Below are positions 49,198 to 57,887 of a DNA stretch of 64,000 nt, one piece after another. The notes beneath the pieces were generated by a model, which saw only the letters and a list, made by a program, of their open reading frames with translations, was not told the DNA's origin and searched no databases. Source of the DNA: Streptomyces cyaneofuscatus (lineage in GTDB: Bacteria; Actinomycetota; Actinomycetes; Streptomycetales; Streptomycetaceae); contig NZ_JOEM01000024.1 of NCBI RefSeq assembly GCF_000718135.1, forward strand, positions 1-64,000. The letters are read 5' to 3'. How positions within the stretch are numbered: position 1 is the first letter of the stretch; each line of letters begins with the position of its first letter. The translations under genes were made by a program, and so were the position numbers.

Positions 49198-50223
49198 TCA
49201 CTTGAGCAGCCCCCGCTGCGCGGCGAGATACCCCGCCTGGAACCTGCTCTCCGCGCCGATCGCCTCGAAGATCTCCGCCACGTACTTACGGCAGGTCCGC
49301 AGCGACACCCCGAGCCGCCGCGCGATCGTCTCGTCCCGCGCCCCCTCACTGAGCAGCCGGAGAACGGTCCGGTGCAGATCGCTCAGCTCCGCCGGTTTCG
49401 CCCGGCCGACCTCGACGGCGTGGGCCCGTCCCCAGGCATGGTCGAACGCCTCGCAGAGCAGCGTCACCACCGACCGGTCCCTGACCACGGCGGCGCCGCC
49501 GGCAACCCGGTGATGGGGTACGAAGGCAACGGACCGGTCGACGACCATGAGCCGCCCGAACAGCTCGGCGCTCGTGCGCACATGAGCTCCCGCCGCGGTC
49601 ACCCTGCTGACGTGGGAGCGGGTGGGCGGGTGGTGGAGGGACGACTCCCGGTACAGGAACCGGAGCCGGACCCCGCGGCCGAGCAACTCGACATCCCTCG
49701 CCGTGGCCGGCCCCACCTCTTCCGCCGTGCCGACCTCGCCCGGCTGCGCGCTGATCACCTCGCTCCTGCATCTGGTCATGGCCTCCTCGCTGAGCAGCGC
49801 CGCCTCCGCGGGCGAGTCGAAGACTTCGATCGCGTCCCCGCTGCGGTGGGCCGTGGAGAGGATCGAGTAGACACGGGAGAGTTCGTCGAGATTCCGCCGG
49901 GAGCCGCTCAGGTCGGCCACCTTCCGCCGCAGCCGGGATTCGGCCGACGCCAGGCCGGCCGCGGCGATCTGCGGATCGAGCGCACGCCACCGCAGGGCCG
50001 TGTCGTCCCCAGCTCTTTCGGAGCCTGTCTGTAACTCCATCAAATGTACGGAAACCAGGCTGTCCAGTGAGTCCCTGGCCTCGCACTGCGTCAACCCCAG
50101 GAGGTCAATTGTTTCAGCGATCGAAACATACCCCCGGGAAACCGACCATTTGTAAACACGAATGGCGGTCGCATTAAGCCGGTGGTCGGCCTGCGTGTCG
50201 CCGATAAAGTCGTTTCTGTCCAT
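49198..50223 (-). CDS. LuxR-type regulator of the NRPS locus
   Basis: A 341-residue regulator. A winged-helix-like N-terminus (about 10-75, ATAIRVYKWSVSRGYVSIAE) resembles TrmB-type domains. The middle is an effector-like region (about 90-260). A C-terminal LuxR helix-turn-helix follows (about 275-335, LLSEGARDETIARRLGVSLR). Such TrmB/LuxR fusions often control biosynthetic genes in Streptomyces. It is divergent from the NRPS gene across a 151-base intergenic region that must hold both promoters. ATG 50223 is chosen because GGGGG lies just upstream; longer forms would read into the opposing gene. Confidence 0.85.
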   Translation of the reverse strand: MDRNDFIGDTQADHRLNATAIRVYKWSVSRGYVSIAETIDLLGLTQCEARDSLDSLVSVHLMELQTGSERAGDDTALRWRALDPQIAAAGLASAESRLRRKVADLSGSRRNLDELSRVYSILSTAHRSGDAIEVFDSPAEAALLSEEAMTRCRSEVISAQPGEVGTAEEVGPATARDVELLGRGVRLRFLYRESSLHHPPTRSHVSRVTAAGAHVRTSAELFGRLMVVDRSVAFVPHHRVAGGAAVVRDRSVVTLLCEAFDHAWGRAHAVEVGRAKPAELSDLHRTVLRLLSEGARDETIARRLGVSLRTCRKYVAEIFEAIGAESRFQAGYLAAQRGLLK

Positions 50224-50374
50224 CTTTACCCCCGTGCAGGTTGCTGTTTGCAGCATCATGGCCCCATGGGTGGTTGAATGCAAGGTGCGGAGTGAGAGAC
50301 CCTTACATGGGCATGATTCGGCCACCCATTCCGTGGCTCCCGAGCCCTTTTTTCTTTCGAGGCGAAAGAAGACC

Positions 50375-53300
50375 ATGGCCATCAATGACGTCGACCAGAC
50401 GGAACGTGATACCGCCGGAGAACAGAGCCTCCCTCATCTCCTTCTGCGGCAGGTGCGGGACCATCCCGACCGCACAGCTGTCGTTCAAGGGGACGAGCAC
50501 CTCAGCTACCGCGACCTTGCCGCCCACAGTTCGGTCATCGCGGATTATCTGCTGAATCTCGGGATCGTTCCCGATGATTCCGTCGGGATCTTCGTCGAAC
50601 CGTCGATCGAATTGATGACGAGCATCTGGGGCGTCCTCCTCGCGGGCGGCGCCTACCTCCCGCTCTCGCCCGAATACCCGGAAGAACGCCTGCGCTACAT
50701 GATCGAGGACTCCGGGGTGCGCGTGGTCATCGCGTCGGAGGAGCTCAGGCCGAGACTTTCCCTGCTGGCCCCGCCCGGCACCATGGTCATCAGCCCGGCC
50801 GGCGCGGCGGCGGCCCGTACCTCCGCCGGCCCGCCGCCCGCGTGGACGGTGCCCGCGGACCTCACGCCGGCTCATCTCGCGTACGTCATCTACACCTCGG
50901 GCAGCACGGGAAAGCCGAAGGGCGTGATGATCGAGCAGCGCGGCATCGTCAACCAGATGCGCTGGCTGGCGGAGTCCGGGGTGCTGGACCGCTCGACCAC
51001 CGTCCTGCAGAAGACGCCGATGAGCTTCGACGCGGCGCAGTGGGAGATCCTCGCCCCCGCCTGCGGAAGCACGGTCGTCGTGGGCGGTCCCGGCCTGTAC
51101 CGCGACCCCGAAAGAATCATCGACACCGTCATCAGGCACCGGGTCACCGCACTGCAGTGCGTCCCCACACTGTTGCAGGCGCTTCTGGACACCGACGACT
51201 TCCGCACCTGCACCTCGCTCACCCGGGTCTTCAGCGGCGGCGAAGCGCTTTCCCGGAACCTCGCGCAGAAATTCGTGGAGACGCTGCCCGGGAGCGCGCT
51301 GACCAATCTGTACGGGCCGACCGAGACCACGGTCAACGCATCGGCTTTCACGGTCGACCGACGAACGCTCGCCGAGGGCCCGCAGGTCATCTCCATCGGC
51401 AGGCCGGTCCGGGGAACCCGGTTCCATATTCTCGACAAGCACCGCAATCCGGTGGGTTCCGGTGAAGTCGGCGAGCTCCACATCGAGGGAGTCCAGCTCG
51501 CCCGCGGATATCTGAACCGGCCGGACCTGACCGCGGAAAGATTCATCGAGCACACCGTCGACGGTGAAGACGTCCCGGTCAGGCTGTACCGGACGGGAGA
51601 CCTCGCCCACCGGGACGACGACGGTGCCGCCCATTTCGCCGGCCGGGCGGACAATCAGATCAAGCTGCGCGGATTCAGGGTCGAACTGGACGAGATACGG
51701 CTGGCGATCGAGACCCACGACTGGGTCAAGAATGCCGCGGTCCTCGTCAAGGAGGACACCTCCACCGGATTCCAGAACCTGATCGCCTGCATCGAGCTGA
51801 GCCCCAAGGAAGCGGCGCTGATGGACCAGGGCCGTCACGGCGCCCACCATCAGTCCAAGGAGAGCAAGCTCCAGGTGAGGGCCCAGCTCGCGAATCCGGG
51901 TGTGCGGGAGGACCAGGACGCCGACGGCAGGGTGACGGTCGATCTCCCCGGCGCGGTCCCCACCCCCGAGCAGCGGCAGCTCGCCTTCGGCCGGAAGACC
52001 TACCGGTCCTTCGACGGCGGTGACGTCACCGCGGCCGACCTTCTCGCCCTGCTCGCGGGACCCGACGGACCCGACGGACCCCACGAGCCCGCCGGGGCAT
52101 CCCGGGACGTCGGCGCGCTGGACCTGGCCGAGCTCGGTGAACTCCTGCGCAACTTCGGGCAGTTCATCAGCGAGGAACGTCTCCTGCCGAAGTACGCCTA
52201 CGCGTCACCGGGCGCCCTGTACGCGACCCAGCTCTACCTGGAAGCCGACGGCATCCCCTTCCTGCGCCCCGGATTCCACTACTACCACCCGGTGGAGCAC
52301 CGGCTGATCCTGATCAGCCCGAAGCCGGAGACCCCGGGGGCGGCGGCGCGGATCAGGCTGCACTTCGTGGGAAAGCGCCGGGCCATCGAGCCCGTCTACA
52401 AGAACAACATCGCCGAGGTCCTGGAGATAGAGGCGGGCCACATGGCCGGTCTCTTCGACCGGGTGCTCCCCGCCTACGGACTCGGCCTGGCGACAGGGAC
52501 GTACGAACCGGCCACCCTGGACCGGCTGGACTGCGCCGACGAGGACTTCTACCTCGGGACGTTCGAGGTGCTCCCGCTCACCGCCGTACGCCCCGGACCC
52601 CCCGCCGAGATCTACGTCCAGGCGCACGCCGACAAGGTCGCCGGTCTGCCCGAGGGCCAGTACCGGTACCGGAACCGTGGGCTCGAACGGATCTCGGACG
52701 CGCTGATCCACAAGAGACATGTCATCGCGATCAATCAGCAGGTGTACGAGAGGTCCTCGTTCGGGATCACCGTCATCAGCCGCGCACGGGAGACGTGGCT
52801 CGACTACATCGATCTCGGCCGGGCGCTCCAGCACCTCCAGATGAACGACCTCCACATCGGGCTGATGTCCGCCGGATACAGCTCGAAGACCGGACACGAC
52901 CTGCCGGCCGCGGTCAGGATGACGGGCATTCTCGGGGCTCTGGGGGAGAAGGCCGGAGCGTCGTACTTCTCCGTGGGCGGGCGCATCAGCGAGGGGCAGC
53001 TGCGCAGCGAGGGAATGCGCGAGGACATCGTGCACATGAAGGGGCCGGCGGAGATCGTCCGGGAGGATCTCAGCCGCTTTCTGCCCGACTACATGATGCC
53101 GAACCGGGTCGTCGTCATGGACGCACTTCCCCTCTCCGCCAACGGAAAGATCGATGCGAAGGCGCTCGCGTCCTCGGAGCGGATCGCCGCCGCGACCACC
53201 GATCGCGTCTTCGTCGCACCCCGGACGAGGACCGAGGAGCGGGTCCGGGACATCTGGGAGAAGGTGATGAAGCGCGACGGCACCTCGGTGCACGACGACT

Positions 53301-54505
53301 TCTTCGCCTCCGGCGGAAATTCCCTCCTGGCCGTCGGCCTCGTCAACAGGATCAACCGGGAGTTCGGGAGCTCGCTGCCGCTCCAGATCCTGTTCGAGTC
53401 GCCGACCGTCGAGAAACTCGCCCTCGCGCTCGAAAGCACCGACACCGAACCCGCCTCGCGGCTCGTGCGCCTCCATTCCGAAAGCACCGGAAATCCGGTG
53501 TTCTGCTGGCCGGGCCTCGGCGGCTACACCATGAACCTGCGGTTCCTCGCCGGGGAACTGGACATCGGCCGCCCGTTCCACGGAGTGCAGTCCTACGGAA
53601 TCAACCCGGGGGAAATCCCTTACGCCACCATCCAGGAGATGGCCGCCGCGGATGTGCGTGCCATCCGGCGGCTGCAGAGAACGGGCCCGTACACGTTATG
53701 GGGGTACTCCTTCGGCGCCCGCGTGGCCTTCGAGGCCGCCCACCAGATCGAGCAGGCGGGCGGGACGGTCGAGAACCTCTTCCTGCTGGCCCCCGGATCC
53801 CCCGTCATCCCGCAGACGAACGCCGACTCCCTCGCGCACGGCGACGACCCCGTCTACACCAACAAGGCGTATGTGCGCATCCTCCACTCCGTCTTCGCCG
53901 GCACCATCACCGGCGAGGAGGCGGACGCCTGCGTGGCGTACGCCGAGGACGACGACAGCTTCACGGAATTCATCCGTGCGGAACGGCCGGACCTCGACAC
54001 CGAACTGGTGAAGAGAATCATCCAGGTGGTCCGCCGCACCTTCTCCCTCCGCTACACCTTCGAGGAACTCCGGGAACGGAGGATCAAGGCACCGGTCACG
54101 ATCTTCAAGGCGCGCGGTGACGACTATTCGTTCATCGAGAGCAGCCAGGGATATTCCGAGGTGGAGCCCGATGTGGTCGAACTTTCGAGCGGGCACTACA
54201 CCATGCTCAGAAGCCCCGGACTGAAGGAACTGGTCCAGCAGATCCGCCACCGTATCTCCGCGAGGAAAGAGGAAACCGTCGTGCCGCACGTCAACATCAA
54301 ATTCTTCCCCGTCCCCCTCAGCGAGGACCAGCGTTCGGAGCTGGTGGAGGCGGTCACCAGGGCGGTGAAAAGCGCCTTCCGCTGCGACGAGGGAGTGATA
54401 TCGGTCGCCCTCGAACCGGTGGAGAAAGAGGTGTGGAACGAACGCGTCTACCTGCCGGAGATAGTGCAGCGAAAGGACCTGCTGCACAAGACACCGAACT
54501 ACTGA
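50375..54505 (+). CDS. Indigoidine-synthetase-like NRPS (A with inserted oxidase, PCP, TE) fused in frame to a tautomerase
   Basis: A 1376-residue single-module NRPS. The A domain runs from about residue 20, with YTSGSTGKPKG at 173-183 and YGPTETT at 313-319. An oxidase of the nitroreductase type is inserted (about 535-850) between core A8 and the late A10 lysine (SANGKID, K925). A carrier follows with phosphopantetheine serine S983 (GGNSL), then a thioesterase with S1112 (GYSFG) and H1274. This is the BpsA/IndC architecture, and the pocket residues D219, A220, W223, Q261, F286, G288, L312, V320, N321 fit L-glutamine. BpsA-type proteins end near residue 1300; here the frame continues into a tautomerase. 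ATG 50375 is chosen; upstream in-frame codons are not conserved. Confidence 0.9.
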   Translation: MAINDVDQTERDTAGEQSLPHLLLRQVRDHPDRTAVVQGDEHLSYRDLAAHSSVIADYLLNLGIVPDDSVGIFVEPSIELMTSIWGVLLAGGAYLPLSPEYPEERLRYMIEDSGVRVVIASEELRPRLSLLAPPGTMVISPAGAAAARTSAGPPPAWTVPADLTPAHLAYVIYTSGSTGKPKGVMIEQRGIVNQMRWLAESGVLDRSTTVLQKTPMSFDAAQWEILAPACGSTVVVGGPGLYRDPERIIDTVIRHRVTALQCVPTLLQALLDTDDFRTCTSLTRVFSGGEALSRNLAQKFVETLPGSALTNLYGPTETTVNASAFTVDRRTLAEGPQVISIGRPVRGTRFHILDKHRNPVGSGEVGELHIEGVQLARGYLNRPDLTAERFIEHTVDGEDVPVRLYRTGDLAHRDDDGAAHFAGRADNQIKLRGFRVELDEIRLAIETHDWVKNAAVLVKEDTSTGFQNLIACIELSPKEAALMDQGRHGAHHQSKESKLQVRAQLANPGVREDQDADGRVTVDLPGAVPTPEQRQLAFGRKTYRSFDGGDVTAADLLALLAGPDGPDGPHEPAGASRDVGALDLAELGELLRNFGQFISEERLLPKYAYASPGALYATQLYLEADGIPFLRPGFHYYHPVEHRLILISPKPETPGAAARIRLHFVGKRRAIEPVYKNNIAEVLEIEAGHMAGLFDRVLPAYGLGLATGTYEPATLDRLDCADEDFYLGTFEVLPLTAVRPGPPAEIYVQAHADKVAGLPEGQYRYRNRGLERISDALIHKRHVIAINQQVYERSSFGITVISRARETWLDYIDLGRALQHLQMNDLHIGLMSAGYSSKTGHDLPAAVRMTGILGALGEKAGASYFSVGGRISEGQLRSEGMREDIVHMKGPAEIVREDLSRFLPDYMMPNRVVVMDALPLSANGKIDAKALASSERIAAATTDRVFVAPRTRTEERVRDIWEKVMKRDGTSVHDDFFASGGNSLLAVGLVNRINREFGSSLPLQILFESPTVEKLALALESTDTEPASRLVRLHSESTGNPVFCWPGLGGYTMNLRFLAGELDIGRPFHGVQSYGINPGEIPYATIQEMAAADVRAIRRLQRTGPYTLWGYSFGARVAFEAAHQIEQAGGTVENLFLLAPGSPVIPQTNADSLAHGDDPVYTNKAYVRILHSVFAGTITGEEADACVAYAEDDDSFTEFIRAERPDLDTELVKRIIQVVRRTFSLRYTFEELRERRIKAPVTIFKARGDDYSFIESSQGYSEVEPDVVELSSGHYTMLRSPGLKELVQQIRHRISARKEETVVPHVNIKFFPVPLSEDQRSELVEAVTRAVKSAFRCDEGVISVALEPVEKEVWNERVYLPEIVQRKDLLHKTPNY
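54281..54505 (+). CDS. PptA-like 4-oxalocrotonate tautomerase, in frame with the NRPS 3' end
   Basis: The last 74 codons of the NRPS reading frame match the tautomerase family closest to E. coli PptA: PHVNIKFFP at the start, ISVALEPVEKEVWNE in the middle and KTPNY at the end. These enzymes use the N-terminal proline as general base, which a fusion would block. A GTG at 54281 codes the residue just before that proline, and AAAGAGGAAACC stands 5-8 bases upstream. After removal of the initiator Met, Pro would become residue 1. It may therefore be translated separately, as well as or instead of as a fused domain. The role is presumably tautomerising the NRPS product. Confidence 0.75.
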   Translation: MPHVNIKFFPVPLSEDQRSELVEAVTRAVKSAFRCDEGVISVALEPVEKEVWNERVYLPEIVQRKDLLHKTPNY

Positions 54506-54553
54506 GGTGTTCGGTGAAACACGAATGAATTCCGTATCCCAAAGGGAGGGTGC

Positions 54554-55543
54554 ATGAAGAACGCAACCGTCGGCCGGTTCCTGCTGCTGGCATTTCTGTG
54601 GGGAGGCAGCTTCACCTTCATCAAGGTGTCCCTGGACGGGCTGACCCCCGGTCAGCTCGTGCTCAGCCGACTGGTGCTCGGCGCCGCCGTGCTGCTCGCC
54701 ATCGTCGCGTTCCGCAAGATCGGCCTTCCCCGGTCCGCCGGCGTCTGGGGCCATGTCGCCGCCGCGGCCCTCTTCGGCAACGTCATCCCGTTCCTGCTGC
54801 TCTCCTACGGCGAACAGACCACCGGGGCCGGGATCGCGGGCGTCCTCATCGGGGCGACCCCGCTGCTGACCCTGACGATCGCGGCCGCGGCGCTGCCCAC
54901 CGAGCGGGCGACCCGGCGCAAGGTGCTCGGCCTCCTCATCGGATTCGCCGGTGTGGTGGTCCTGATCGGGCCGTGGACCGACGCCCTCGGCTCCTTCGGC
55001 GGCCAGCTCGCCTGCCTCGGCGCCGCACTCAGTTACGCGTGCGGCTTCGTCTACGTACGCAAGTTCCTCTCCCCGCTCGGTCTCGCCCCGATGGCCGCCG
55101 CGGCCTCCCAGCTCCTGGCCGCGACCGTGCTGCAGGCCGTCGTCACCCCCTTCCTCACCTGGCACACCCCGGAGTTCACCCTCAAGGTGACGCTCAGCAT
55201 CGTCGCGCTCGGCCTGTTCAGCACCGGCCTGGCGTACGTGCTGTACTTCCGGCTCATCGGCGACGTCGGCGCCACCACCGCGTCGGCCGTGAACTACGTG
55301 GTCCCGGTCGCCTCCGTGCTCATCGGCGTGGTGGCGCTCGGCGAGTCCGTCACCTGGAACCTGCTGGTCGGCGGCCTGGTCGTGCTCGCGGGTGTGGCGT
55401 ACGCGGAGAACCGGCTGCGGCAGCTCCGCTCCAAGGAACCCGCGCCGGCGGCTCCGTCGGCGGCCTCCGAAGCCGAGACCGGAGCCGCGGCGGCCGAGCC
55501 GGTCGCGGGCAGCCGCCGGAGCGGCGCGGAGGAACCGCGGTGA
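54554..55543 (+). CDS. EamA-family (DMT) exporter
   Basis: A 329-residue membrane protein with ten predicted spans in two EamA repeats (VGRFLLLAFLWGGSFTFIKV begins the first, LACLGAALSYACGFVYVRKF the second). The C-terminal 40 residues are an Ala/Glu-rich hydrophilic tail. In E. coli the name-giving EamA exports O-acetylserine and cysteine. Its position between the NRPS and a serine O-acetyltransferase, with the latter overlapping by four bases, makes export of an O-acetylserine- or cysteine-related metabolite or the NRPS product likely. Start ATG 54554 with GGGAGG upstream. Confidence 0.88.
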   Translation: MKNATVGRFLLLAFLWGGSFTFIKVSLDGLTPGQLVLSRLVLGAAVLLAIVAFRKIGLPRSAGVWGHVAAAALFGNVIPFLLLSYGEQTTGAGIAGVLIGATPLLTLTIAAAALPTERATRRKVLGLLIGFAGVVVLIGPWTDALGSFGGQLACLGAALSYACGFVYVRKFLSPLGLAPMAAAASQLLAATVLQAVVTPFLTWHTPEFTLKVTLSIVALGLFSTGLAYVLYFRLIGDVGATTASAVNYVVPVASVLIGVVALGESVTWNLLVGGLVVLAGVAYAENRLRQLRSKEPAPAAPSAASEAETGAAAAEPVAGSRRSGAEEPR

Positions 55544-56157
55544 GCCCGCCCGGGCTCTACCGCCGGGCGGTCGGCGACCTCGACATGATCAGGTCACGCG
55601 ACCCGTCGGTGCACTCGCGCACCGAGGCCCTCCTGCACCCCGCCGTCCCCGCCGTCTGGGGCCACCGCGTCGCGCACCGGCTGCACCGGCGGGGGCTGCG
55701 CCGCACCGCGCGGCTCGTCTCCGTCGCCGCGCGGCTGGCGTCGGGCGGGATCGAGATCCACCCCGGTGCCCGGATCGGCCGCGGCTTCTTCGTCGACCAC
55801 GGCGCGGGAGTGGTGATCGGCGAGACCGCCGTCGTCGGCGACGACGTCACGGTCTTCCACCAGGTCACGCTGGGCTCGGTCGGCTGGTGGCACGACGAGG
55901 CCCGGCCGCGGGACGCGCGCCGCCACCCCGAGGTGGGCGACCGGGTGGTGATCGGCGCCAACGCCACCCTGCTCGGGCCGATCACCGTCGGGCACGACAC
56001 CGTCGTCGGCGCCCAGGCCCTGGTCGTCCGCGATGTGCCGAGCCACTCCCGGGTGCTGGCACCGATGGCCGCCGTGCCACGCCCGCTCCGCACCCCGCAG
56101 CGGCCCCACCCGCCGCGAGGGACGAGGGAGGTGTCCGTCCTCTTCCCCTCCTGGTGA
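55540..56157 (+). CDS. cysE: Serine O-acetyltransferase
   Basis: A 205-residue acetyltransferase of the left-handed beta-helix class that makes O-acetylserine from serine and acetyl-CoA. An N-terminal helical part includes DLDMIRSRDPSVHSRTEALL. The hexapeptide region (about 65-165) includes GIEIHPGARIGRGFFVDHG, TVFHQVTLGS and a C-terminal GAQALVVRDVPSHSRV. The chain ends FPSW, whereas housekeeping CysE ends in isoleucine, which docks into CysK. GTG 55540 overlaps the EamA stop (GTGA), with GGAGG upstream. As a local copy beside a PLP synthase it should feed the cluster rather than general cysteine synthesis. Confidence 0.88.
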   Translation: MSPPGLYRRAVGDLDMIRSRDPSVHSRTEALLHPAVPAVWGHRVAHRLHRRGLRRTARLVSVAARLASGGIEIHPGARIGRGFFVDHGAGVVIGETAVVGDDVTVFHQVTLGSVGWWHDEARPRDARRHPEVGDRVVIGANATLLGPITVGHDTVVGAQALVVRDVPSHSRVLAPMAAVPRPLRTPQRPHPPRGTREVSVLFPSW

Positions 56158-56224
56158 CCCGGTCCTGGTGATCCCTCCGGGTGACCGTTCCTGGTGCCCC
56201 GCGCCGGGGTGAACGCTCCTGGTG
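56149..56224 (+). repeat. Short repeats in the cysE to PLP-synthase gap
   Basis: The octamer TCCTGGTG occurs at 56149, 56163, 56189 and 56217, overlapping the cysE stop, and CCTGGTGCCCCGC occurs twice. It looks like remnants of a tandem duplication in the 123-base gap. Confidence 0.5.
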
Positions 56225-56280
56225 CCCCGCCCCCGGTGACCCGCGCCGGGGCGACCCGATCCACCGAAACGGAGAAGCCC

Positions 56281-57282
56281 ATGCCCGTCCCGGACCGACG
56301 CAGGCCCGCATCGTCGCTGGACGATCTGATCGGTTCCACCCCCACCATCCGGCTCGACCTGGGCGGGACGGCCTCCGGCACGACCGTCTACGCCAAGCTG
56401 GAAATGGCGAACCCCCTCTCCAGCGTGAAGGACCGCACCGGGCTGTACATGCTGGAGGCGGCCGAGAAACGCGGTGAACTGATCCCCGGCCGCTCCACCG
56501 TCGTGGAGGCCACCTCGGGGAACACCGGTATCTCGCTCGCCGCCCTGTGCGCCGCCCGGGGCTACACCTGCGTCATCGTGCTCCCGGACAACGCCACCAA
56601 CGAACGGGTCCAGTTGCTGCGCGCGTTCGGCGCGGAGGTCGTCCGGACCCCCCACGAGCAGGGCTACACGGCGGCGATCGAGAAGGCCCAGGAGATCCAC
56701 CGCGAGCGGCCGGGGTCCTGGTTCGCCTGCCAGCACGAGAACCCGGACAACGTAGCCGCGCACTACGCCACCACCGGACCGGAGATCTGGAACGACACCG
56801 AGGGCACGGTGGACGTCCTGGTCTGCGGCGTCGGTACCGGAGGCACCCTGAGCGGCACCGCCCGCTACCTCAAGGAGCGGAACCCGGACCTCAGGGTGGT
56901 CGCGGTCGAGCCGGTGCGCTCTCCCGTCCTCAGCGAGGGCTGGGGCGGCCTGCACCGCATCCCGGGGCTCAACGGCGGGTTCGTCGCCGACACGACGGAT
57001 GTCGGGGTGATCGACGAGGTCGTCACCGTCTCCGACGACGAGGCCTTCTCCACCGCACGTTTCCTGGCCCGCACGTTCGGCCTCCTGGTGGGCGTCTCCT
57101 CCGGAGCCGCGGCCCACGCCTGCCGCCTCCTGGCCGAGCGGCCCGACCACGCCGGCAAGACCATCGTCACGGTCTTCCCCGACACCGGCGAGAGATATCT
57201 GTCCCTGCTGGAGGCCGCCGCCGACGAGGAGTCGGCCGGCCAGGCGCGGGACACCGAAACCGTCGCGAAGATTGAGGAGTGA
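56281..57282 (+). CDS. Cysteine-synthase-like PLP enzyme
   Basis: A 333-residue fold-type II PLP enzyme of the O-acetylserine sulfhydrylase/cystathionine synthase group. The PLP lysine is in NPLSSVKDRTG (near residue 50), the substrate loop is EATSGNTGISL, and the phosphate loop is GVGTGGTLSGTARYL. The family replaces the acetate of O-acetylserine with a nucleophile: sulfide gives cysteine, and other nucleophiles give beta-substituted alanines such as cyanoalanine or diaminopropionate precursors. The flanking cysE supplies the substrate. The nucleophile here is unknown. ACGGAGAAG precedes ATG 56281. Confidence 0.85.
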   Translation: MPVPDRRRPASSLDDLIGSTPTIRLDLGGTASGTTVYAKLEMANPLSSVKDRTGLYMLEAAEKRGELIPGRSTVVEATSGNTGISLAALCAARGYTCVIVLPDNATNERVQLLRAFGAEVVRTPHEQGYTAAIEKAQEIHRERPGSWFACQHENPDNVAAHYATTGPEIWNDTEGTVDVLVCGVGTGGTLSGTARYLKERNPDLRVVAVEPVRSPVLSEGWGGLHRIPGLNGGFVADTTDVGVIDEVVTVSDDEAFSTARFLARTFGLLVGVSSGAAAHACRLLAERPDHAGKTIVTVFPDTGERYLSLLEAAADEESAGQARDTETVAKIEE

Positions 57283-57288
57283 GTCCGG

Positions 57289-57786
57289 ATGACCATGCTT
57301 CCCCGCATACTGCTGCCCGGTGAAGGCGAAGCGGTGCAGATAGGCACGACCACGAAGACCACGTTCAAGGCCGTCGGCCATGAGACCGACGACCGCCTCG
57401 GCCTCTTCGAGCACCGCATGGAGCCGGGCGCCCCGGGCGCCTCGCCGCACATCCACCGCGAACAGCTCGAAGCCTTCTACGTCCTGGACGGTGTCGTCGA
57501 ACTGCACCTGGACGGGGAGACGTTCGCCGCGCCACCGGGCACCTACGTGAACGTCCCCGAGAACATGTCGCACGGGTTCCGCAACCCTTATCAGGACCAG
57601 GCGACCATGCTGATCATCTTCACGCCCGCCATCAACCGCGAGGAGTACTTCCGGGGACTGGCCGAGCTGTACGCGGACGGGAACCGGCCCACCGAGGACG
57701 AGCTGCTCGACCTCATGGCCCGCTACGACCAGTTCGAACTGACCCTGGACGGGACGACCTCCCGCCCCGGGTGGGGCAGGCACTGA
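57289..57786 (+). CDS. Cupin-domain protein
   Basis: A 165-residue single-domain cupin. Motif 1 (PGASPHIHREQLEAFYVLDG) supplies two His and a Glu for metal binding, and motif 2 follows (PPGTYVNVPENMSHGFRN, with a His). The C-terminal 35 residues (LADLYADGNRP-like helix, ending in LTLDGTTSRPG) are extra. Cupins in biosynthetic loci can be oxygenases, isomerases or stabilising proteins, and the sequence does not decide. Only six bases separate it from the PLP gene, and it has GAGGAG upstream, so it is co-transcribed. Confidence 0.85.
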   Translation: MTMLPRILLPGEGEAVQIGTTTKTTFKAVGHETDDRLGLFEHRMEPGAPGASPHIHREQLEAFYVLDGVVELHLDGETFAAPPGTYVNVPENMSHGFRNPYQDQATMLIIFTPAINREEYFRGLAELYADGNRPTEDELLDLMARYDQFELTLDGTTSRPGWGRH

Positions 57787-57799
57787 CCCATGCCGCTCC

Positions 57800-57833
57800 C
57801 GGTGGGCCTCCGCCCCTCAGGGGAGGCCCACCG
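57800..57833. terminator. Bidirectional terminator ending the NRPS operon
   Basis: CGGTGGGCCTCC (57800-57811) pairs with GGAGGCCCACCG (57822-57833) around a GC-rich loop that can itself fold. It sits between the cupin and the convergent monooxygenase gene and probably marks the cluster boundary. Confidence 0.75.
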
Positions 57834-57887
57834 GACGCACCGCAGACCCCGGACCGGCCGTGCGCCCCTCACCCGGCCGTGCGCCCC

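Noticed and set aside
50162..50374. Longer N-terminus for the NRPS from a start at 50162
   Set aside because: The extra 71 residues have no similarity to the BpsA N-terminus and would overlap the promoter and 5' end of the divergent regulator gene.
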